A DNA stretch of 64,000 nucleotides from Acanthamoeba sp. SK_2022b (taxonomy: Eukaryota > Discosea > Longamoebia > Acanthamoebidae), in assembly GCA_027943245.1 (NCBI GenBank), contig JANDJZ010000263.1, positions 1 to 64,000 on the forward strand. The letters run 5' to 3'. The notes beneath the pieces were generated by a model. The model was not told the origin of the DNA. It ran no database searches and was given only the letters and a program-made list of their open reading frames with translations. Positions within the stretch are counted from its first letter, which is position 1; the number at the start of each line of letters is the position of its first letter. Made by a program: the position numbers and the translations under genes. Shown here piece by piece: positions 44,001 through 55,600 of the stretch.

Positions 44001-47000
44001 CAGAAACCGTCGGTGTGACCGATGGAGTCGTCGAAGGCGTGCCCGGAGCTGAGGGCGTGCCGCTGAAGGAGGGCGAAGTCGTTGGTGAGGGCGTAGTGGT
44101 AGGGCTGGCCGTGGCAGGAGAGGGCGCCTTGCTCACGAATGGATTGGAGGGCGTCACTGAGGGTGAAGGGGTGTGGGTGCCGGTAGGCGTCACCGACACC
44201 GTAGGTGTTGTCGACGGCGTGGTCGAGATGGTCGGCGTCGACGACCTCGTGCCCGTGGCAGAGGGGGACCATGACGGCGTCTGCGAGGGGCTCGGAGATG
44301 GAGTGCGCGTAGTTGTAGGCGAGCCCGAGATCGTTGGCGTAACCGTGGGCGTGGACGTTGTCGAGGGGGATGGACTGCTCGTGCTCGTTCCTGAGACGGA
44401 TGGGGTCCCCGAGGGGCTTGGCGTAATCGAAGGTGTCTCAGAGACGCTTGGTGACGGCGATCGCGTGCTCGACGGCGACGGTGTCACCGAAGACGTGCCA
44501 GAAATAGTGGGAGACGGGGTGCGGGTGCTTGACGCCGTAGCAGACGCTGTGGGCGTGACTGTCGGAGTTGCAGAGGAGCTTGGTGATGGGGTTGAGCTGC
44601 CTGACGGAGAAGGCGAAGGCGAGCGCGTGCTTGAGATGGTAGGCGACAGAGAGGGACTACTCGACGGCGAGGGCGATGGCGTGCGAGTGCCGGATGGGGA
44701 TACCGAGCTGCTTGGCGTGACCGTCGGTGTAAGAGAGGCGCTTGGTGAAGGCGACTGCGTGCTCGACGGCGACGGCGTCACCGAAGACGAGCTAGAGACA
44801 GTGGGTGAGGGAGTACGAGTGCTGGACGGTGAAGATGAGGGCGTGCGGGAGCTCGACGAGGTCCCGGAGACAGTGGGCGTCGCTGTCGGAGATGCAGAGG
44901 CGCTTGGTGAAGCAGTTGGGCTGCCCGACGGTGAAGGCGACGGCGAGAGAGTGCTTGAAGGCGTCGGCGTGGCAGTTCGAGTAGTCGACGGCGATGCAGT
45001 GCTGGTGGGGGTAACAGACGGCGTTTCGGAGATGGTCGGCGACGGAGAGACGCTGCTCGACGGAGAGAACGACGGCGTGCGTGTGCTGGACGGGGACACT
45101 GAGCCGCTTGGCGTGACTGATGGTGTCTCAGAAACGCTTGGTGACGGCGACTGCGTACTCGAAGGCGACGGTGTCACTGAAGTCGTGCCAGAGATGGTCG
45201 GAGACGGAGTGCCGGTGCTTGACACCGTAGCAGACGCTGTGGGCGTGACTGTCGGAGTTGCAGAGGCGCTTGGTGATGGGGTTGTGCTGCCTGATGGTGA
45301 AGGCGACGGCGACCGCGTGCTCGAAGGCGTAGGTGAGCCAGTGCGAGAGGTCGACGGCGACGCGGTACTGGTGGGAGTAATCGACGGCGATTCGGAGATG
45401 GTCGGCGACGGAGAGAGGCTACTCGACGGCGAAGGCGATGGCGTGAGTGTGCTGGATGGGGACACCGTGCCGCTTGGCGTAACTGATGGTGTCGGAGAGA
45501 CGCTTGACGACGGCGACAGCGTGCTCGAGGACGATGGTGTAACGGACGAAGTGGCGGAGGCAGTTACAGACGGAGTACGAGTGCTGGACGGTGAAGACGA
45601 GGGCGTGCGGGAGCTCGATGCCGTGCCGGAGACGGTGGGTGTCACTGTGGGAGTTCCAGAGGGACTGCTCGACGAGGAAGGCGAAGGGGAGACCGTGCTT
45701 GATGGCGACAAGGACGGAGAACGAGTCGCTGAAGGAGAGGGCGTGGGCGTGAAGGTATTCGATGGGGTGGTGGTTGATGACGGTGTCAATGACGGCGTTA
45801 CCGATAGGCTTGGGGTGGGCGAGAGAGTGCTCGACGATGAAGGCGACGGCGAACTCGTTGGCGAGGGTGAGGGTGTACGGGTGGCCGACGGCGATTCAGA
45901 GACAGTGGGAGTCACCGACGGGGTTTCAGAGATGGTTGGCGACGGAGAGCTAGTGCTCGAAGGCGACGGCGTCCGTGTACCCGATGGGGACACTGAAACA
46001 CTCGGGGTAGTTGATGCCGTCTGAGAGACGCTTGGTGACGGGGTGCGGGTGCTCGATGGTGAAGTAGATGGCGTGGGTGTGCTAGAAGGTGAAGGTGAAG
46101 CGGTGATGGAGGGCGACTGCGAGATGGTGGGGGACACCGAAGGTGAAGCAGTTACGCTTGACGACGGGGTGAGAGTGCTTGTTGTTGAGGAAGATGGCGT
46201 GGGTGTGTTTGACGACGATGGTGAAGGCGTGCGTGAGCTTGACGGAGTCACTGAGATGGTGGGCGTAGCTGATGCCGTTGGTGATACGCTGAGCGATGGA
46301 GAGCTCGAGCTTGTGCTCGACGAAGAGGGCGACGGGGAACGTGAGCTTGATGGCGTTGCCGAGGTAGTAGGAGTTGTGGACGATGTCGCTGAAACGCTCG
46401 CCGAAGGCGTGTGACTGCTTGACGGCGAGGGTGAGGCTGATTGGGAGATTGAAGCCGAAGGCGAAGACGTGCTAGTGCTCGACGGCGCCGCCGACGGCGA
46501 TTGAGTACTTGACGATGTCGCCGAAACCGAGGGAGTTGCCGTAGATGTGGGCGATGGGCTTGCTGATGGCGAGGTCGTGCTGGAGGCCGAGGTCGATGGC
46601 GACGGCGTAGTCGTACTAGATGGCGTGGGGCTTATTGATGTCGTTGCTGAGGAGCTTGAGGATGGCGACCTAGTGCTCGATGGTGACGGCGTACGCGTGA
46701 CGGATGGGCTTTCCGAGATGGTGGGCGATGGAGTAAGTGTGGTCGACGATGAAGGCGATGGCGAACGAGTGCTTGATGATGATGCTGTACTCGTGCTGGA
46801 TGGCGTTATCGATAGAGTTGGTGTCAACGAGGATGTCGGGGAGACACTTGAGGAAGGTGAGCGCGAGCTCGATGGATTCGGCGATGCAGTGGATGTCACC
46901 GAGGGGGTCACAGACACGCTCGGCGAAGGTGTCTGGGTGCTTGAAGGAGACGCAGTAGTTGATGGCGAGATCGAGGATGACGGCGTCACCGATGGCGACA

Positions 47001-49404
47001 AGCTTGGTGTTGCCGAGCGCGTGCTCGAAGGTGACAACGACGGCGAGCGTGTGCTCGATGGTGACTCAGAGATTGTAGGTGTCACTGTGGGAGATTGAGT
47101 GCTGCTTGGTGAAGACGAGCTCGAGATCGAAGGCGAAGGCGAAGGCGAGATGGACGGTGTTGCAGGAACGCTTGACGAGGGCGTGCTCGACGACGTGACT
47201 GAAGCGCTTGGCAAGGTCGAGATGGAGGGCGAACTTGAGGGTGACGCGGTCACCGACACGCTTGGCGTTGGAGAGGTTGTGCGAGTTGGCGAGGCCGAAC
47301 TCGAAGGTGTTAGCGTTGCAGACGCTGTAGCGGACACGCTTGGCGTTGGCGAACGTGTGCTGGTCGGCGAGGGCGTGACTGTGCTGGACTGGGAGATCGA
47401 CGGCGAGGAGGTAGGCGTGCTGGAAGCCGTGGGGGAGGCGGATATCGAGATAGTGGGCGACAACGACCCGGAGGTTGATGGTACAGCTGTCGACGAAGGC
47501 GTGCTCGTTGGCGAGTTAAATGGAGATCTCAGAGGTGTGAACGAGGCGGTGCCAGTAGGTGACGCTGTGCTGGAGGGCGAAGGGCTCCTCGTAGCAGCCG
47601 CCGACGGAGAGGAGGAAGGCGATTGGGTAGAAGGCGTAGGCGACTTAGTGGGCGATGCCGTGCTCGATGGGCTCGTAGTAGCCGATTGCGAGGGGGACTG
47701 GGTGGATGATGGAGAAGGAGATTGGGTTGGAGATGAAGTGGATGACTGGGTCGGCGACAAGGTAGGCGAGCTGGTGGGTGACTGCGTCGGTGACTTGGTG
47801 GACGACTGCGTTGGCGACTGAGTAGGCGATGAGGTCGGCGATTGCGTCGAAGAAGGCGTAGGCGACTTGGTGGGCGACGCAGTGATCGATGGGCTCGTAG
47901 TCTGGGTGGGTGAAGGAGAGAGAGATTGGGTTGGAGATGAGGTGGGTGTCTGGGATGGCGATTGGGTAGGCGAGCTGGTGGGTGACTGAGTAGGCGATGA
48001 GGTCGGCGATTGCGTCGAAGAAGGCGTAGGCGACTTGGTGGGCGACGCAGTGATCGATGGGCTCGTGGTCTGGGTGGGTGATGGAGAGAGAGATTGGGTT
48101 GGAGATGAGGTGGGTGTCTGGGATGGCGATTGGGTAGGCGAGCTGGTGGGTGACTGAGTAGGCGATGAGGTGGGCGATTGCGTCGGAGAAGGCGTAGGCG
48201 ACTTGGTGGGCGACGCCGTGCCCGATGGGCTCGAAGTTGCCGATTGGGAGGGGGATTGGGTGAATGATGGAGAAGGTGATTGTGTTGAAGATGAAGTGGG
48301 TGACTGGGTCGGCGATAGGGTAGGCGAGCTGGTGGGGGACTGCGTCGGTGACTTGGTGGAAGACTGCGTTGGCGACTGAGTAGGCGATGACGTTGGCGAC
48401 TGCGTCGGAGAAGGCGTAGGCGACTTGGTGGGCGACGTCGAGCTCGATGGGCTCGTAGTAGCCGATTGCGAGGGGGAGTGGGTGGATGATGGAGAAGGAG
48501 ATTGTGTTGAAGCTGAAGTGGGTGACTGGGTCGGCGATAGGGTAGGCGAGCTGGTGGGGGACTGCGTCGGTGACTTGGTGGACGACTGCGTCGGCGACTG
48601 CGACGGCGACGGCGTGGGTGACTTGGTTGGCGACGCTGTGCTTGAAGGGCTAGTAGTAGCCGATTGCGAGGGAGATTGGGTGGATGATGGAGAAGGAGAT
48701 TGGGTCGGAGATGAAGTGGGTGACTGGGTGGGCGTTGGCGAGCTGGTGGGTGACGTAGTAGGCGACTGGGTGGGTGACGGAGTGGTAGTCGGCGAGTGAG
48801 TAGCTGACTGCGTGGGAGAGATGGTCGCCGATTGCGTAGGCGACTGGGTGGGTGACGGAGTGGTAGTCGGCGAGTGAGTAGCTGACTGCGTGGGAGAGAT
48901 GGTCGCCGATTGCGTAGGCGACTGGGTGGGTGACGGAGTGGTAGTCGGCGGGTGAGTAGGTGCCTGGGTGGGCGTCACGCTCGACGTCTGTGACTGAGAC
49001 GGCGAATGAGTCGGAGTCACACTGGAGGCCGGTAACTGAGTTGGCGACTGGGTGAGCGACTGAGTGGGAGACTGAGTGGGAGTGACGCTCGACGTGGGCG
49101 ACTGGGTAGGTGACTGAGTCGGGGACTGGGTGGGCGTCTGAGTGGGAGTGACGCTCGACGTGGGCGACTGGGTGGGCGACTGCGTCGGGGACTGGGTCGG
49201 GGTGACCGACGACGTGGGGGAGGGAGTCGGAGACTGAGTGGGCGACTGAGTGGGAGACTGAGTGGGAGTGACGCTCGACGTGGGCGACTGGGTGGGTGAC
49301 TGAGTCGGGGACTGGGTGGGCGTCTGAGTGGGAGTGACGCTCGACGTGGGCGACTGGGTGGGTGACTGAGTCGGGGACAGTGTCGGGGACTGTGTCGGCG
49401 TCAC
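32068..49404 (-). CDS. Giant Ser/Thr/Pro-rich mucin-like surface protein, C-terminal part with membrane anchor
   Basis: About 5,780 codons without an intron or stop, and the frame is open somewhat further upstream into the 71-bp duplication. Nearly every residue is Ser, Thr or Pro, with Gln, Ala, Val, Ile or Asn as spacers: TQSPTSSVT near the 5' side, then [16 protein letters not shown] and [15 protein letters not shown] types. Sparse non-mucin motifs (NPFVSRAP) punctuate it. The end is different: [11 protein letters not shown], a membrane helix ([20 protein letters not shown]...), RRRR stop-transfer, and a short tail ending DASHAV. This predicts a type I surface protein with a huge, extended and heavily O-glycosylated ectodomain. 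The sequence upstream of 49546 continues the same repeats in another frame, so it is almost surely one gene with 49563-64000. Stop TAA at 32068. Confidence 0.8.
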   Translation of the reverse strand: MTPTQSPTLSPTQSPTQSPTSSVTPTQTPTQSPTQSPTQSPTSSVTPTQSPTQSPTQSPTPSPTSSVTPTQSPTQSPTQSPTSSVTPTQTPTQSPTQSPTQSPTSSVTPTQSPTQSLTQSPTQLPASSVTPTHSPSQSQTSSVTPTQAPTHPPTTTPSPTQSPTQSATISPTQSATHSPTTTPSPTQSPTQSATISPTQSATHSPTTTPSPTQSPTTSPTSSPTPTQSPTSSPTQSPSPSSTQSPSQSATTSPSSTASPTKSPTPSPSQSPTQSSTKSPTQSPTSSPTLSPTQSPTSASTQSPSPSSTHSPSQSATTSPSSSTSPTKSPTPSPTQSPTSSPTQSPTQSSTKSPTQSPTSSPTLSPTQSPTSSSTQSPSPSFTQSPSQSATSSPSGTASPTKSPTPSPTQSPTSSPTQSPTSSPTQSPSQTPTSSPTQSLSPSPTQTTSPSITASPTKSPTPSSTQSPTSSPTQSPTSSPTQSPSQTPTSSPTQSLSPSPTQTTSPSITASPTKSPTPSSTQSPTSSPTQSPTQSSTKSPTQSPTSSPTLSPTQSSTSSPTQSPSPSSTQSPSQSATTSPSSTASPTKSPTPSTQSPSSSPSAAATRSPSPSSTASPTGTASFTPLRSPFNSPTSTPSSTAVPSTSGSLSPTISISASPTASSTPTSSPSISQSSTVTPSPTSTRSPTPSVSATASATLTPSSSASPTRTTSPTPSVSVTASPSSSPSISTLPSASVTSSSTPSSSVPATPSISPSPSPSISSSSSPSSTQSPTVTPTISESPSSTRSPSLSPSSTRSATPSLSPSVTPSSSISPSTTASPSSTQTPSPSVSVTPSVTSTASPNPSSSRSPSSSVSPTSSLTPTLSITPSSTSTASSSSTRSPSPSSSTTLTPSPTISESPSVTRTPSPSSTRSPSSSSSATTSISPTPSSTTTPSPSTSASSTTSPSASPSPTSTATPSVSATSSSTQSPSAAPSSTSTSSPSASISQSASPSPSSSHTPSASVSATSSTTPTTSATPSSSRSPSPSSSSTSSSSPSLSVSPTASATPTISVTPSSSRTPSPSSSNTPTPSSSTTSTLTPSSSVTASPSVSPTISQSPSITASPSPSSTPTPSTSPSSTRTPSPSVSQTASTTPSVSVSPSGTRTPSPSSTSSPSPTISETPSVTPTVSESPSATRTPSPSPTSSPSPSSSSTLSPTPSLSVTPSLTPSSTTTPSNTFTPTPSPSATRSPSLSPSSTVSPSPSSSSSPSGTPTVTPTVSGTASSSRTPSSSPSSTRTPSVTASATSSVTPSSSSTLSPSSSVSPTPSVTPSGTVSPSSTLTPSPSPSSSLSPSPTISESPSITPTSTASPSTSRTGSPTPSSTRSPSPSPSGSTTPSPSASATPTVTPTASATVSSTGTPSPTISGTTSVTPSPSSTQSPSPSVSETPSVTPSGSVSPSSTRTPSFSPSSSVSPSPTISETPSVTPTSTASPSTTRTATPTPSSTLSPSPSPSGSPTASPSASASPTATPTVSGTSSSSRTPSSSPSSTRTPSPTVSSSSSVTPSPSSTQSPSPSASLTPTVTPSSSVSPSGTRTPSPSPSSSPSLSPTISSTRSPSPSPSGSSTPSPSSSATPTVTPTASATASSTRTPSPTISGTSSVTPSPSSTRSPSPSVSETPSITPSPSGTPSVSGTSTSSPSPSTTSTPTVTPTISGSPTTTRTPSPSPSQTPSWSPSATGTRSSTPTISTTPSTTPTVSVTPTGTHTPSPSVTPSNPFVSKAPSPATASPTTTPSPTTSPSFSGTPSAPGTPSTTPSVTPTVSVTPSITPTISVTPSSSSTATATPSVTPSVSLSSTPSISSTPSNPFVTKAPSPATHSPTATPSRTASPSPGTPSMTPSASPSQSTTPSATPSQSTTPSITPTRTATPSTTASASLTASPTPSVTATQSPSQSVTPTNPFVTRAPTRSPTGSPTESPSQSPSPTLSRTPTTTPSISSTTSSTASPSPSRSASRSPSPSTSGSPTPTPSHSVSPSSTGTPSSSVSSSPSTTPTSSVTLSASPSTSVTPSTSTSPSTSASSTRTPSPSASSTPSPSPTALSTLSPTPSLSSTPSQTPTPSTSASSSLTPSPSASVTSSTSPSPSSTLSPSASQSITPSQTPTPSTSASSSLTPSPSASTTRSPSPSSSSTLSPSASQSITPSQTPTPSTSASGTLTPSPSASTTRSPSPSSSSTLSPSASQSTTPSQTPTPSTSASGTLTPSPSASTTRSPSPSSSSTLSPSASLSSTPSSSSTLSPSASQTTTPSETPTPSTSASGTLTPSPSASTTRLPSPSSSSTLSPSASQSTTPSQTPTPSTSASGTLTPSPSASITRSPSPSSSSTLSPSASLSSTPSPTTSTSSTATPSSTSSITPTQSPSTSATLSPTASSTASQTPTPSPSQSSTRSPSPSPSSSSTLSPSPSVSSSGSPSPSPSNTLSPSPTISPSASITITPSTSLTPAPSSSTTPSPSATASSTPSSTRSPSSSTTRSPVPSTSGSPTLTPTASATLSASPSQSSTPTVTGTPSQSSSPSSTGSPSSSTTRSPVPSVSASPTVTPTTSATLPASPSQSSTPTVTSTPAQSSSPSSTGSPSSSTTSSPLPSVSASPTVTPTTSATLTPLPSQSSTPTVTGTPAVSGSPSTTRSPSSSPSSTRSPSPSQSSTVSPSPSPSHSSTLSPSPSQSSTSSPTSTPSSTLSPSPSQSSTLPPSLSPSQSSTLSPSASQSSTPSPSLSPSQSSTRSPSSTPSSTFSPSPSPSLSPSQSSTLSPSLTPSSTVSPSPSQSSTLSPSSTPSITLSASPSSSPTQSSTISPSTSQSSTPSPSLSPSQSSTRSPSSTPSSTLSPSPSLSPSQSSTRTPSSTPSITLSASPSSSSTPSSTLSPSTSQSSTASPSQSSTLSPSSTPSSTLSPSPSQSSTASPTLSPSQSSTRSPSSTPSITLSASPSSSPTPSSTTSPSTSQSSTASPSLSPSQSSTRSPSSTPSSTLSPSPSQSSTPSPSLSPSQSSTLSPSPTPSNTLPPSPSHSSTLSPSLSPSQSSTRSPSSTPSSTLSSVPSVSQTSTRSPSSTPSSTLSPSPSQSSSSSPLPSLSSTASPSQTISPSSSVTISPSPSPSPSVSATSSRTASATPTLSPSTTASLSPSPTATATTSSKPTPSASASVTITPSPTATSSRSTTPAVSVSPSTSTSPSTTSTPATTPSTSVSGTPSPSSTPSSTRTSSPTSSTSVSQTPTASPSVSATTSPSSTPTSSATPSTTRSASPSVSGSHTPSPTGSGTPSSTPTSSISASPTLTSSPTASATRSPSPTASTTLSPSPTISSTPSTTVSPSPTTSATSSRSPSPSPTTSITSTATPTASFTPPETGTPSPTTSATQTASPTSSASLTPSSTPSSTPSSSATASSSPTASGSLSPSPTPSVSLSASPSATGSGSPSPTASSSLSPLPTPSVSLTASPSASGSRSPSPTASVTRTASPSASISRSPSTTASPSASGSRSHSPTASATRTASPSASESRTSSPTPSISRTASPSASVSRSPSPTASVSRTASPSASESRTPAPTVSPSASGSRSPSVTPSISLTASPSASGSRSPSPTESPTPTASPSATESPSPSSTASGTPTATPSTTASPSATPTPSPGASSTMSSSLSASATGSSTPTASVTPSSTPSNSPSPSTSTSPTASTTTTATPTVSVTPSASVTPSATLTPSPSASGTVAPTPTASVTASHTITPSTSASATLTPSPTSTPTASLTPSVSHTPSSSASATRSPSPTTTPTVSVTPSATRTPSQSRTPTISVTPSATRTSSPTASATRSATPTISGTPTATPTVSVTPSTTVTPSPTATATVSPTPSATGSSSPTASVTSSLTPTVSVTPSATGTPSPPASPTSSPSSTPSVTSTATPTVSVTSSATGTPSQTASPTSSPSSTPSGTPSATPTVSATPSVTGTPSLTTSPTVSGTPTATSTPSAFLSVSPSITGTPSPTVSRTASGTPTATHTPPASPSVTRTASPTSSATRSPTPTTSATPTATRTPSPSPSISHTAAPTSSATRSPTPTSSATLTATPTVSVSPSATSSPSASISGSPTSTPTPSATETPSPTVSATQSPSSTASSTPTATPTVSVTPSATGAPSASASASPSSTASVTPTPTPSATASATLSPSATGSVTPSPTGTPSATASATSSPSSTVSSTPTTTPTVSVTPSVTGTPTTTASASVSPSSTRSGTPTITPTGTVSPSATLSPSPTTSATRSPSPSNSGTPSTSSTPSRTATVSPSKSVTPSHSPSPSSSSSSSPTATPTTSGTSSPTRTTSPTSSNTRTPTPTISSTPTVSPTASISTTPSLSVTPTNPFVSRAPRASSTPTISSTPQPSTSSAGTPSALGTPSISPSATPTISITPTFSASHTPPTSPSSTFSPTSSPSPSVTPTNPFVSRAPPPATHSPSPSTPPSSSSSPSVSSSPGLPSETPTNVPSLSATPTISVSPSITPTFSATPSTTPTISVTPSSTTSLTPTASPSPSVTASLTPSLTVTPTNPFVSRAPAPPSATSSISVTPPPPTTATPTPTVSESPSVTPTVTPPPSETPSVTPTISTTPSSTPSITGSRSPSPTISPTSSASSSPSAFPSVTSTATPSPSPTSSPSSSQSASPSISTTASLSPTITPTMTVTPTGTPTISPSASPSASITPTASPSVSPSTTPSSSTTRTPSPSNSPSQTATPTGTSTPSTTPTTSATASPTPSVSGSPSPSQPPSPTGSRSPSNSPKPSSTASVTPSTSPSNTGTPSVTPTATVTPSNTRTPSPSSSNTLSPTPSISATPSVTSSNSATPSVSQSNSVTPSNTRSPSPTTSSSRTPSPTISATPSVSPPNSGTPSTTPTISVTPSSTRSPTPTVSETSSPSATISTTPSVSPPNSGTPSTTPTISVTPSTTRTPSPTVSETRSPSPTISTTPSVSPPNSGTPSTTPTISVTPSNSRTPSPTVSGSSSPSPTISTTPSVTPPNSGTPSITPTISVTPSNTRTPSPTVSGSRSPSPTISITPSVSPPNSGTPSITPTISVTPSTTRTPSPTISGTSSPSPTISTTPSVSPPNSGTPSTTPTISVTPSNTRTPSPTISGTASPSPTISTTPSVSPPNSGTPSTTPTISVTPSNSRTPSPTISGTSSASPTISTTPSVSPPNSGTPSTTPTISVTPSNTRTPSPTISETSSPSPTISSTPSVSPPNSGTPSTTPTISVTPSNTRTPSPTISGTRSPSPTISTTPSVSPPNSGTPSTTPTISVTPSNTRTPSPTISGTSSPSPTISTTPSVSPPNSGTPSTTPTISVTPSNTRTPSPTISGSRSPSPTISTTPSVSPPNSGTPSTTPTISVTPSGTRTPTPSVSGTRSPSATFSPSASASPSNSPSASASASTSPSNSPTPSNLPSASASASASPSNSPSPSNLPSASSSPSASPSTSPSSSNLLFGESATAVPTGTPTAVETAVGFTTKSPSRSPSPTISSSRTPASTLIEGSSVSPTLSTTSSPVTTSSFASTPSALVVPSSTTVNFVTKSPTRSPSPSTSPSATSGGLGGTATPSLLVFTAAPFITSVDIFSPSAALTPLQTVGFVTNSPTPSVTSSPSILNQGSSLTPAPTTSAQPATASVTSSLSPTPTPTGTGLSSLSPSLSSSGSTTPASTSLGSSSTASPTTVVGQFTFAPFVTQVNLFTPSQSSVVTRRSGRSLLEAEPEEDPMLSFIAMIGFPVLALIGTVAVVLVAARRRREAGVDFADASHAV
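33281..34996. repeat. Tandem array of 132-bp (44-codon) units in the giant gene
   Basis: The plus-strand phrase GTGACCGAGATGGTGGGCGT recurs at 33281, 33413, 33545, 33677, 33809, 33941, 34073, 34205, 34337, 34469, 34601, 34733 and 34865. The spacing is 132 bp each time. In protein each unit reads roughly [19 protein letters not shown], then [15 protein letters not shown]. Confidence 0.9.
42425..43266. repeat. Second 132-bp array in the giant gene, unrelated motif
   Basis: The phrase GAGGGCGTGGTCGACTGCGA and close variants occur at 42425, 42557, 42737, 42869, 43001 and 43133. Spacing is 132 bp, apart from one 180-bp step (132+48). Encoded units read [20 protein letters not shown] followed by [16 protein letters not shown]. 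Confidence 0.85.
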
Positions 49405-49545
49405 GCTGGAGGTCGGTGACTGGGTGGGCGACTGCGTCGGGGACTGAGACGGTGTGGGTCGGGGTGACCGACGGCGTGGGGGAGGGAGTCGGCGACTTGG
49501 TAGGCGACCGACGGCGTGGGGGAGGGATTGTCGACGCGACTTGGT

Positions 49546-49690
49546 AGGCGACTGGGTGGGAGTCAGGCTCGACGTGGGAGATTGTGTGGTTGACGGGGTG
49601 GGTGAAGGCGACTTGGAGGCGACTGGGTGGGAGTCAGGCTCGACGTGGGAGATTGTGTGGTTGACGGGGTGGGTGAAGGCGACTTGGAGG
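49546..49690. repeat. 71-bp tandem duplication that breaks the giant reading frame
   Basis: Positions 49546-49619 (74 bp) recur exactly at 49617-49690, a period of 71 bp with a 3-bp AGG overlap. Since 71 is not a multiple of 3, the frame changes. The same peptide ([17 protein letters not shown]) is encoded by both copies, once in each of the two giant frames. Confidence 0.93.
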
Positions 49691-52600
49691 GCGACGGTGT
49701 GGCGGATGGCGACTGAGTGGACGACGAAGTCGGAGACGGCGTGCTCGATGGCGACTGGGAGGGCGATAGGGATGGCGAGGGCGTGGTGGACGGTGACCGA
49801 GTGCGCGACTGGGTGGCCGACGGCGTGTTGGACGGAGTGGACGATGGCGAGTTGGGTGGCGACTGGGTGGCAGATTGACTGGGCGACGGTGTGGTGGCGG
49901 GCGACTGGGTGGGCGAGGGAGTCATCGATGACGACTGGGAAGACGACTGCGTGGGAGAAGGCGTGTTGAACGGCGACTTAGTGGCCGAGCTGGTGGGCGA
50001 CGGTGTGTTGGACGGAGACGGAGTGGGCGAAGGAGTGGCCGTTGGTGACTGGGTAGGCGAAGGAATGTTGGATGGCGACTGAGTGGATGATGGAATTGAA
50101 GAGGGCGTATTGGATGGCGATGGCGTGGGTGACTGAGTGGGAGAAGGCGTGTTGGATGGCGACTGGGTGGGCGATTGGGTGGGGGTTGGAGTATTGGATG
50201 GCGACGGGGACGGAGATTGAGTGGGGGTTGTCGTGGGCGTCACGCTTGAGGCAGGGGACTGGGTCGGCGACTGGGTCCGAGTAACGGTCGGAGACGGCGA
50301 CGACGAGCTGCTCGGGGACGCCGATGCTGAGCCTGATGCTGACGGTGAGCTCGACGATGAAGATGACGCTGAGCTCGATGGTGACGCGCTCGACGATGAC
50401 GACGGCGACGGAGAGCGAGATGCGGAGGAGGACGCCGACGACGTCGCTGAAGGCGACTGCGTAGGCGACTGGGAAGGTGAAGCAGTGTTGGATGGCGACT
50501 GAGAAGGCGATTGTGTGGGCGACTGGGTTGGAGATGGCGTAGGTGAAGCCGTGTTGGACGGCGACTGAGTGGCAGTCGGCGACTGGGTGGGCGATGGCGT
50601 GTTGGACGGCGACTGCGTTGGCGAATTTGTGGCCGAGGGTGTGCCCGACGGCGACTGAGTTGACGATGGAGTAGGTGAAGGCGTGCGGGATGGTGACTGA
50701 GTGGGCGACTGTGTAGGCGATGGGGTGTTGGATGGTGACTGTGTAGGCGACTGAGTAGGTGTGTTTGAAGGTGACTGCGTGGGCGATTGGGTGGGCGATT
50801 GAGAGTTGGATGGAGATTCGGCGGGCGATCTAGTCGCCGATTGAGTCGGAGACTGGGTGGGTGAAGGCGTGTTTGACGCCGACTGAGTGGGCGAAGGCGT
50901 GTTGGATGGCGACTGGGTCGGTGAGGGCGTGCTGGACGGCGACTCAGTGGGTGACGGGGTGCTGGACGGCGACCGGGTGTTGGATGGCGACTGGGTGGAT
51001 GACTGCGTAGGCGACTGGGTCGGTGAAGGCGTGTTGGAAGTAGACTGAGAGGGCGAGTTGGTGGGCGAGGGCGTTCTGGAAGGCGATTGCGAAGGAGTTG
51101 GAGACTGGGTAGGCGACGGTGTGTTGGAGGGCGACTGAGTGGGCGACTGAGTGGGCGATGGGGAGTGGGTGGGCAAGGGAGTCGTTGATGGCGACTGAGT
51201 GGGCGAGGGCGTGTTGGAGGGCGACTGCGACGGAGATTGTGTCGGCGTCTGGGAAGGCGATTGCGTGGGCGATGGTGTGTTGGATGGCGACTGAGTTGAC
51301 GATGGAGTCGAAGACGGCGAGCTGGATGGCGACTGGGAGGGCGATCGAGATGGTGAGGGCGTGGCGGAGGGTGACGGAGTGGGCGACTGGGTGGCCGACT
51401 GCGTGCTTGATGGCGACTGCGAGGGCGAGGGTGTGTTGGATGGCGACTGGGTGGCAGATTGACTGGGCGAAGGAGTGGTGGATGGCGACTGGGTGGGCGA
51501 GGGAGTTGCAGATGGCGACTGGGAAGGCGAATGCGTGGGCGAAGGCGTGTTGGACGGCGACTTCGTTGGCGCCTGGGTGGGTGAGGGCGTGAGCGACTGC
51601 GTGGATGATGGCATCGGCGATGGCGTGTTGGATGGCGACTGAGTGGGAGATGGAGTGTTGGACGACGACTGAGTGGGCGAAGCAGTGGCAGTTGACGACT
51701 GCGAGGGCGACTGCGAAGGCGAGTTGGATGGAGACTGCGAAGGAGATTGCGTCGGCGACCGGGTGGGCGACTGAGTGGCCGTGTTGGATGGCGACTGCGT
51801 GGGCGATGGCGTGCTGGACGGGGAGAGTGAGGGCGATTGGGAAGGCGATGGCGTGTTGGACGGCGACTGAGTGGCAGACTGAGAGGGCGACGGTGTTGCC
51901 GACTGCGTGGGCGAGGGCGAGTTGGATGGAGACTGGGTGGGAGACTGAGTGGTGGACGGCGACTGGGTGGCCGACGGCGTGCTGGACGGCGACTGGGAGG
52001 GCGAGGGCGTGTTGGACGGTGAGGGTGTGTTGGATGGTGATGGCGAGGGCGACTCCGTGGGAGACTGTGTGGTTGATGGCGTGGCAGAAGGCGTGATGGA
52101 CGGCGACTGAGTGGTGGTTGGCGACTGCGAGGGTGACTGGGTGGGCGAGGGCGAGGTGGAGGGCGACTGCGAAGGAGATTGTGACGGCGTCTGGGAAGGC
52201 GATCGCGTGGGCGACGGTGTGACGGATGGAGACTGAGTGGACGATGGAGTCGGAGACGGCGTGCTGGATGGCGACTGGGAGGGCGACTGGGATGGCGAGG
52301 GCGTGGTGGAGGGTGACCGAGTGGGCGACTGGGTGGCCGACGGCGTGTTGGACGGCGACTGGGTGACAGATTGGCTGGGCGACGGTGTGGTGGAGGGCGA
52401 TTGGGTGGGCGAGGGAGTCGTTGATGGCAACTGGGAAGGCGACTGGGTGGGTGTCTGGGTGGGCGACTGAGTCGATGAGGGCGTGGGCGACTGCGTGGAT
52501 GATGGAGTCGGCGATGGCGTGTTGGTTGGCGACTGAGTGGGCGACGGAGTGGCAGTTGGCGACCGCGAGGGCGAGGAGGTGGGCGAGGGAGTGTTGGATG

Positions 52601-55600
52601 GCGACTGAGTGGGAGAGGGCGTGTTGGAGGGCGACTGCGAAGGAGATTGTGTCGGCGTCTGGGAAGGCGACTGCGTGGGTGACGGTGTGACGGATGGCGA
52701 CTGAGTTGACGATGAAGTGGGAGACGGCGTGCTGGATGACGACTGGGAAGGCGACTGGGACGGCGAAGGCGTGGTGGTGGGTGACCGAGTGGGCGACTGG
52801 GTGGCCGACTGTGTGTTGGAAGGCGACTGAGTGGACGATGGAGACGGCGTGCTGGATTGAGTGGGCGATGGCGTGCTGGACGGGAAGAGTGTGGGCGATT
52901 GGGAAGGCGATGGTGTGTTGGACGGCGACTGAGTGGCAGACAGAGAGGGCGACGGAGTTGCCGACTGCGTGGGCGAGGGCGAGTTGGATGGAGACTGAGT
53001 GGGCGATGGAGTGGCAGATGGCGACCGCGAGGGCGACTGAGTGGGCGAGGGCGAGGTGGAGGGCGACTGCGAAGGAGATTGTGTCGGCGTCTGGGAAGGC
53101 GATTGGGTGGGCGACGGTGTGTTGGATGGCGACTGAGTGGACGATGGAGTCGGGGACGGCGTGCTGGATGGTGACTGAGTGGGTGATGCAGTGGGAGTGG
53201 ACGACCGCGAGGGCGAATGGGAGGGCGAGTTCGAGGGCGACTGAGAAGGAGATTGTGTAGGCGACCGGGTGGACGACTGAGTGGGCGTGCTGGATGGCGA
53301 CTGAGTGGGCGAGGGAGTCCTTGATGGCGATTGGGAAGGCGATTGAGTGGGCGAAGCCGTGCTGGACGGCGACTGAGTCGACGAGGGCGTGGGCGACCGC
53401 GTGGATGATGGCGTCGGTGATGGCGTGTTGGATGGCGACTGAGTCGACGACGCAGTGGCAGATGGCGACTGCGATGGTGACGAGGTGGGCGATTTGGAAG
53501 GCGAGGGCGTGTTGGATGGGGATGGCGAGGGCGACTGAGTGGGAGATTGTGTGGTTGATGGCGTGGGAGAAGGCGTGTTGGATGGCGACAGACTCGCAGT
53601 TGGCGACTGCGAGGGTGACAGTGTGGGCAAGGGCGAGGTGGAGGGCGACAGCGAAGGAGATTGTGTCGGCGTCTGGGTGGGCGATGGTGTGTTGGATGGC
53701 GACTGAGTTGACGATGGAGTCGAAGACGGCGAGCTGGATGGCGACTGGGAGGGCGATCGAGATGGCGAGGGCGTGGCGGAGGGTGACGGAGTGGGCGACT
53801 GGGTGGCCGACTGCGTGCTTGATGGCGACTGAGAGGGCGAGGGTGTGACAGATGGCGACTGGGTGGCAGATTGACTGGGCGAAGGAGTGGTGGATGGCGA
53901 CTGGGTGGGCGAGGGAGTTGCAGATGGCGACTGGGAAGGCGAATGCGTGGGCGATGGCGTGTTGGACGGCGACTGAGTCGGCGCCTGGGTGGGTGAGGGT
54001 GTGGGCGACTGCGTGGATGATGTCATCGGCGATGGGGTGTTGGACGAAGACTGAGTGGGCGACGCAGTGGCAGTTGACGACTGCGAGGGCGACTGCGAGG
54101 TCGAGGGCGAGGGCGACTGCGAAGGAGATTGCGTCGGCGACCGGGTGGGCGACTGAGTGGCCGTGTTGGATGGCGACTGCGTGGGCGATGGCGTGCTGGA
54201 CGGGGAGAGTGAGGGCGATTGGGAAGGCGATGGCGTGTTGGACGGCGACTGGGTGGCAGACGGAGTGGCGGACGGCGACTGGGTGGGCGACTGGGTCGGT
54301 GATGGCGTGGGTGAGGGCGTGTTGGATGGAGACTGAGTGGGCGACTGCGAGGCTGACTGGGTGGGTGAGGATGAGGTGGAGGGCGACTGCGAAGGAGACT
54401 GTGATGGCGTCTGGGAAGGCGATCGCGTGGGCGACGGTGTGACGGATGGCGACTGAGTGGACGATGGAGTCGGAGACGGCGTGCTCGATGGCGACTGGGA
54501 AGGCGATAGGGATGGCGAGGGCGTGGCGGAGGGTGACCGCGTGGGCGACTGGGTGGCCGACGGCGAGTTGGATGGCGACTGGGTGGCAGATTGACTGGGC
54601 GACGATGTAGTGGACGGCGACTGCGAGGGCGACTGAGTGGGCGTGCCGGAGGGCGACTGCGTAGGCGAGGGAGTCGTTGATGGCGAACGGGAAGGCGATT
54701 GAGTGGGCGAAGGCGTGTTGGATGGCGACTGAGTGGGCGACTGAGTCGACGAGCGCGTGGGCGACCGCGTGGATGATGGCGTCGGTGATGGCGTGTTGGA
54801 TGGCGACTGAGTCGACGACGCAGTGGCAGTTGGCGACTGCGAGGGCGACGAGGTGGGCGAGTTGGTGGGCGAGGGCGTGTGGGATGGTGACGGAGTGGGC
54901 GACGCAGTGGCAGTTGACGACTGCGTGGGCGACTGCGAGGGCGAGGGCGTGTTGGATGGCGACTGCGTGGGCGATGGCGTGCTGGACGGCGAGAGTGAGG
55001 GCGATTGGGAAGGCGATGGCGTGTTGGACGGCGACTGAGTGGCGGACCGAGAGGGCGACGGAGTTGCCGACTGCGTGGGCGAAGGCGAGTTGGATGGAGA
55101 CTGGGTGGGAGACTGAGTGGCGGACGGCGACTGGGTGGGCGACTGGGTCGGTGACGCCGAGGTGGACGGCGATGGTGTGTTTGATGGTGACGCCGTGATT
55201 GATGGCGTGGCAGAAGGCGTGTTGGATGGCAACTGGGTGGGCGAGGGAGTGGCAGTTGGGGACTGCGAGGGTGACTGGGTGGGGGAGGTCGTGCTGGAGG
55301 GCGACTGCGAAGGAGTTTGTGTCGGCGTCTGGGAAGGCGATTGCGTGTGCGACGGTGTGACGGATGGCGATTGAGTGGAGGACGGAGTCGGAGACGGCGT
55401 GCTCGATGGCGACTGGGAGGGCGATTGGGATGGCGAGGACGTGGTGGAGGGCGACCGAGTGGGCGACTGGGTGGCCGACGGCGTGCTTGATGGCGACTGA
55501 GAGGCCGAGTTGGATGGCGACTGGGTGGCAGATTGACTGGGTGACGGTGTGGTGGAGGGCAACTGAGTGGGCGAGGGAGTTGCAGTTGGCGACTGGGAAG

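Noticed and set aside
32273..48799. Very long plus-strand open frames rich in Gly, Asp, Glu and Val (e.g. 32273-35128, 36266-38098, 38111-40348, 42743-46024)
   Set aside because: They are antisense shadows of the Ser/Thr/Pro codon repeats (TCG, CCC, ACC, CAG read backwards). They lack introns, domains and consistent ends, while the minus frame has a proper membrane anchor and stop.
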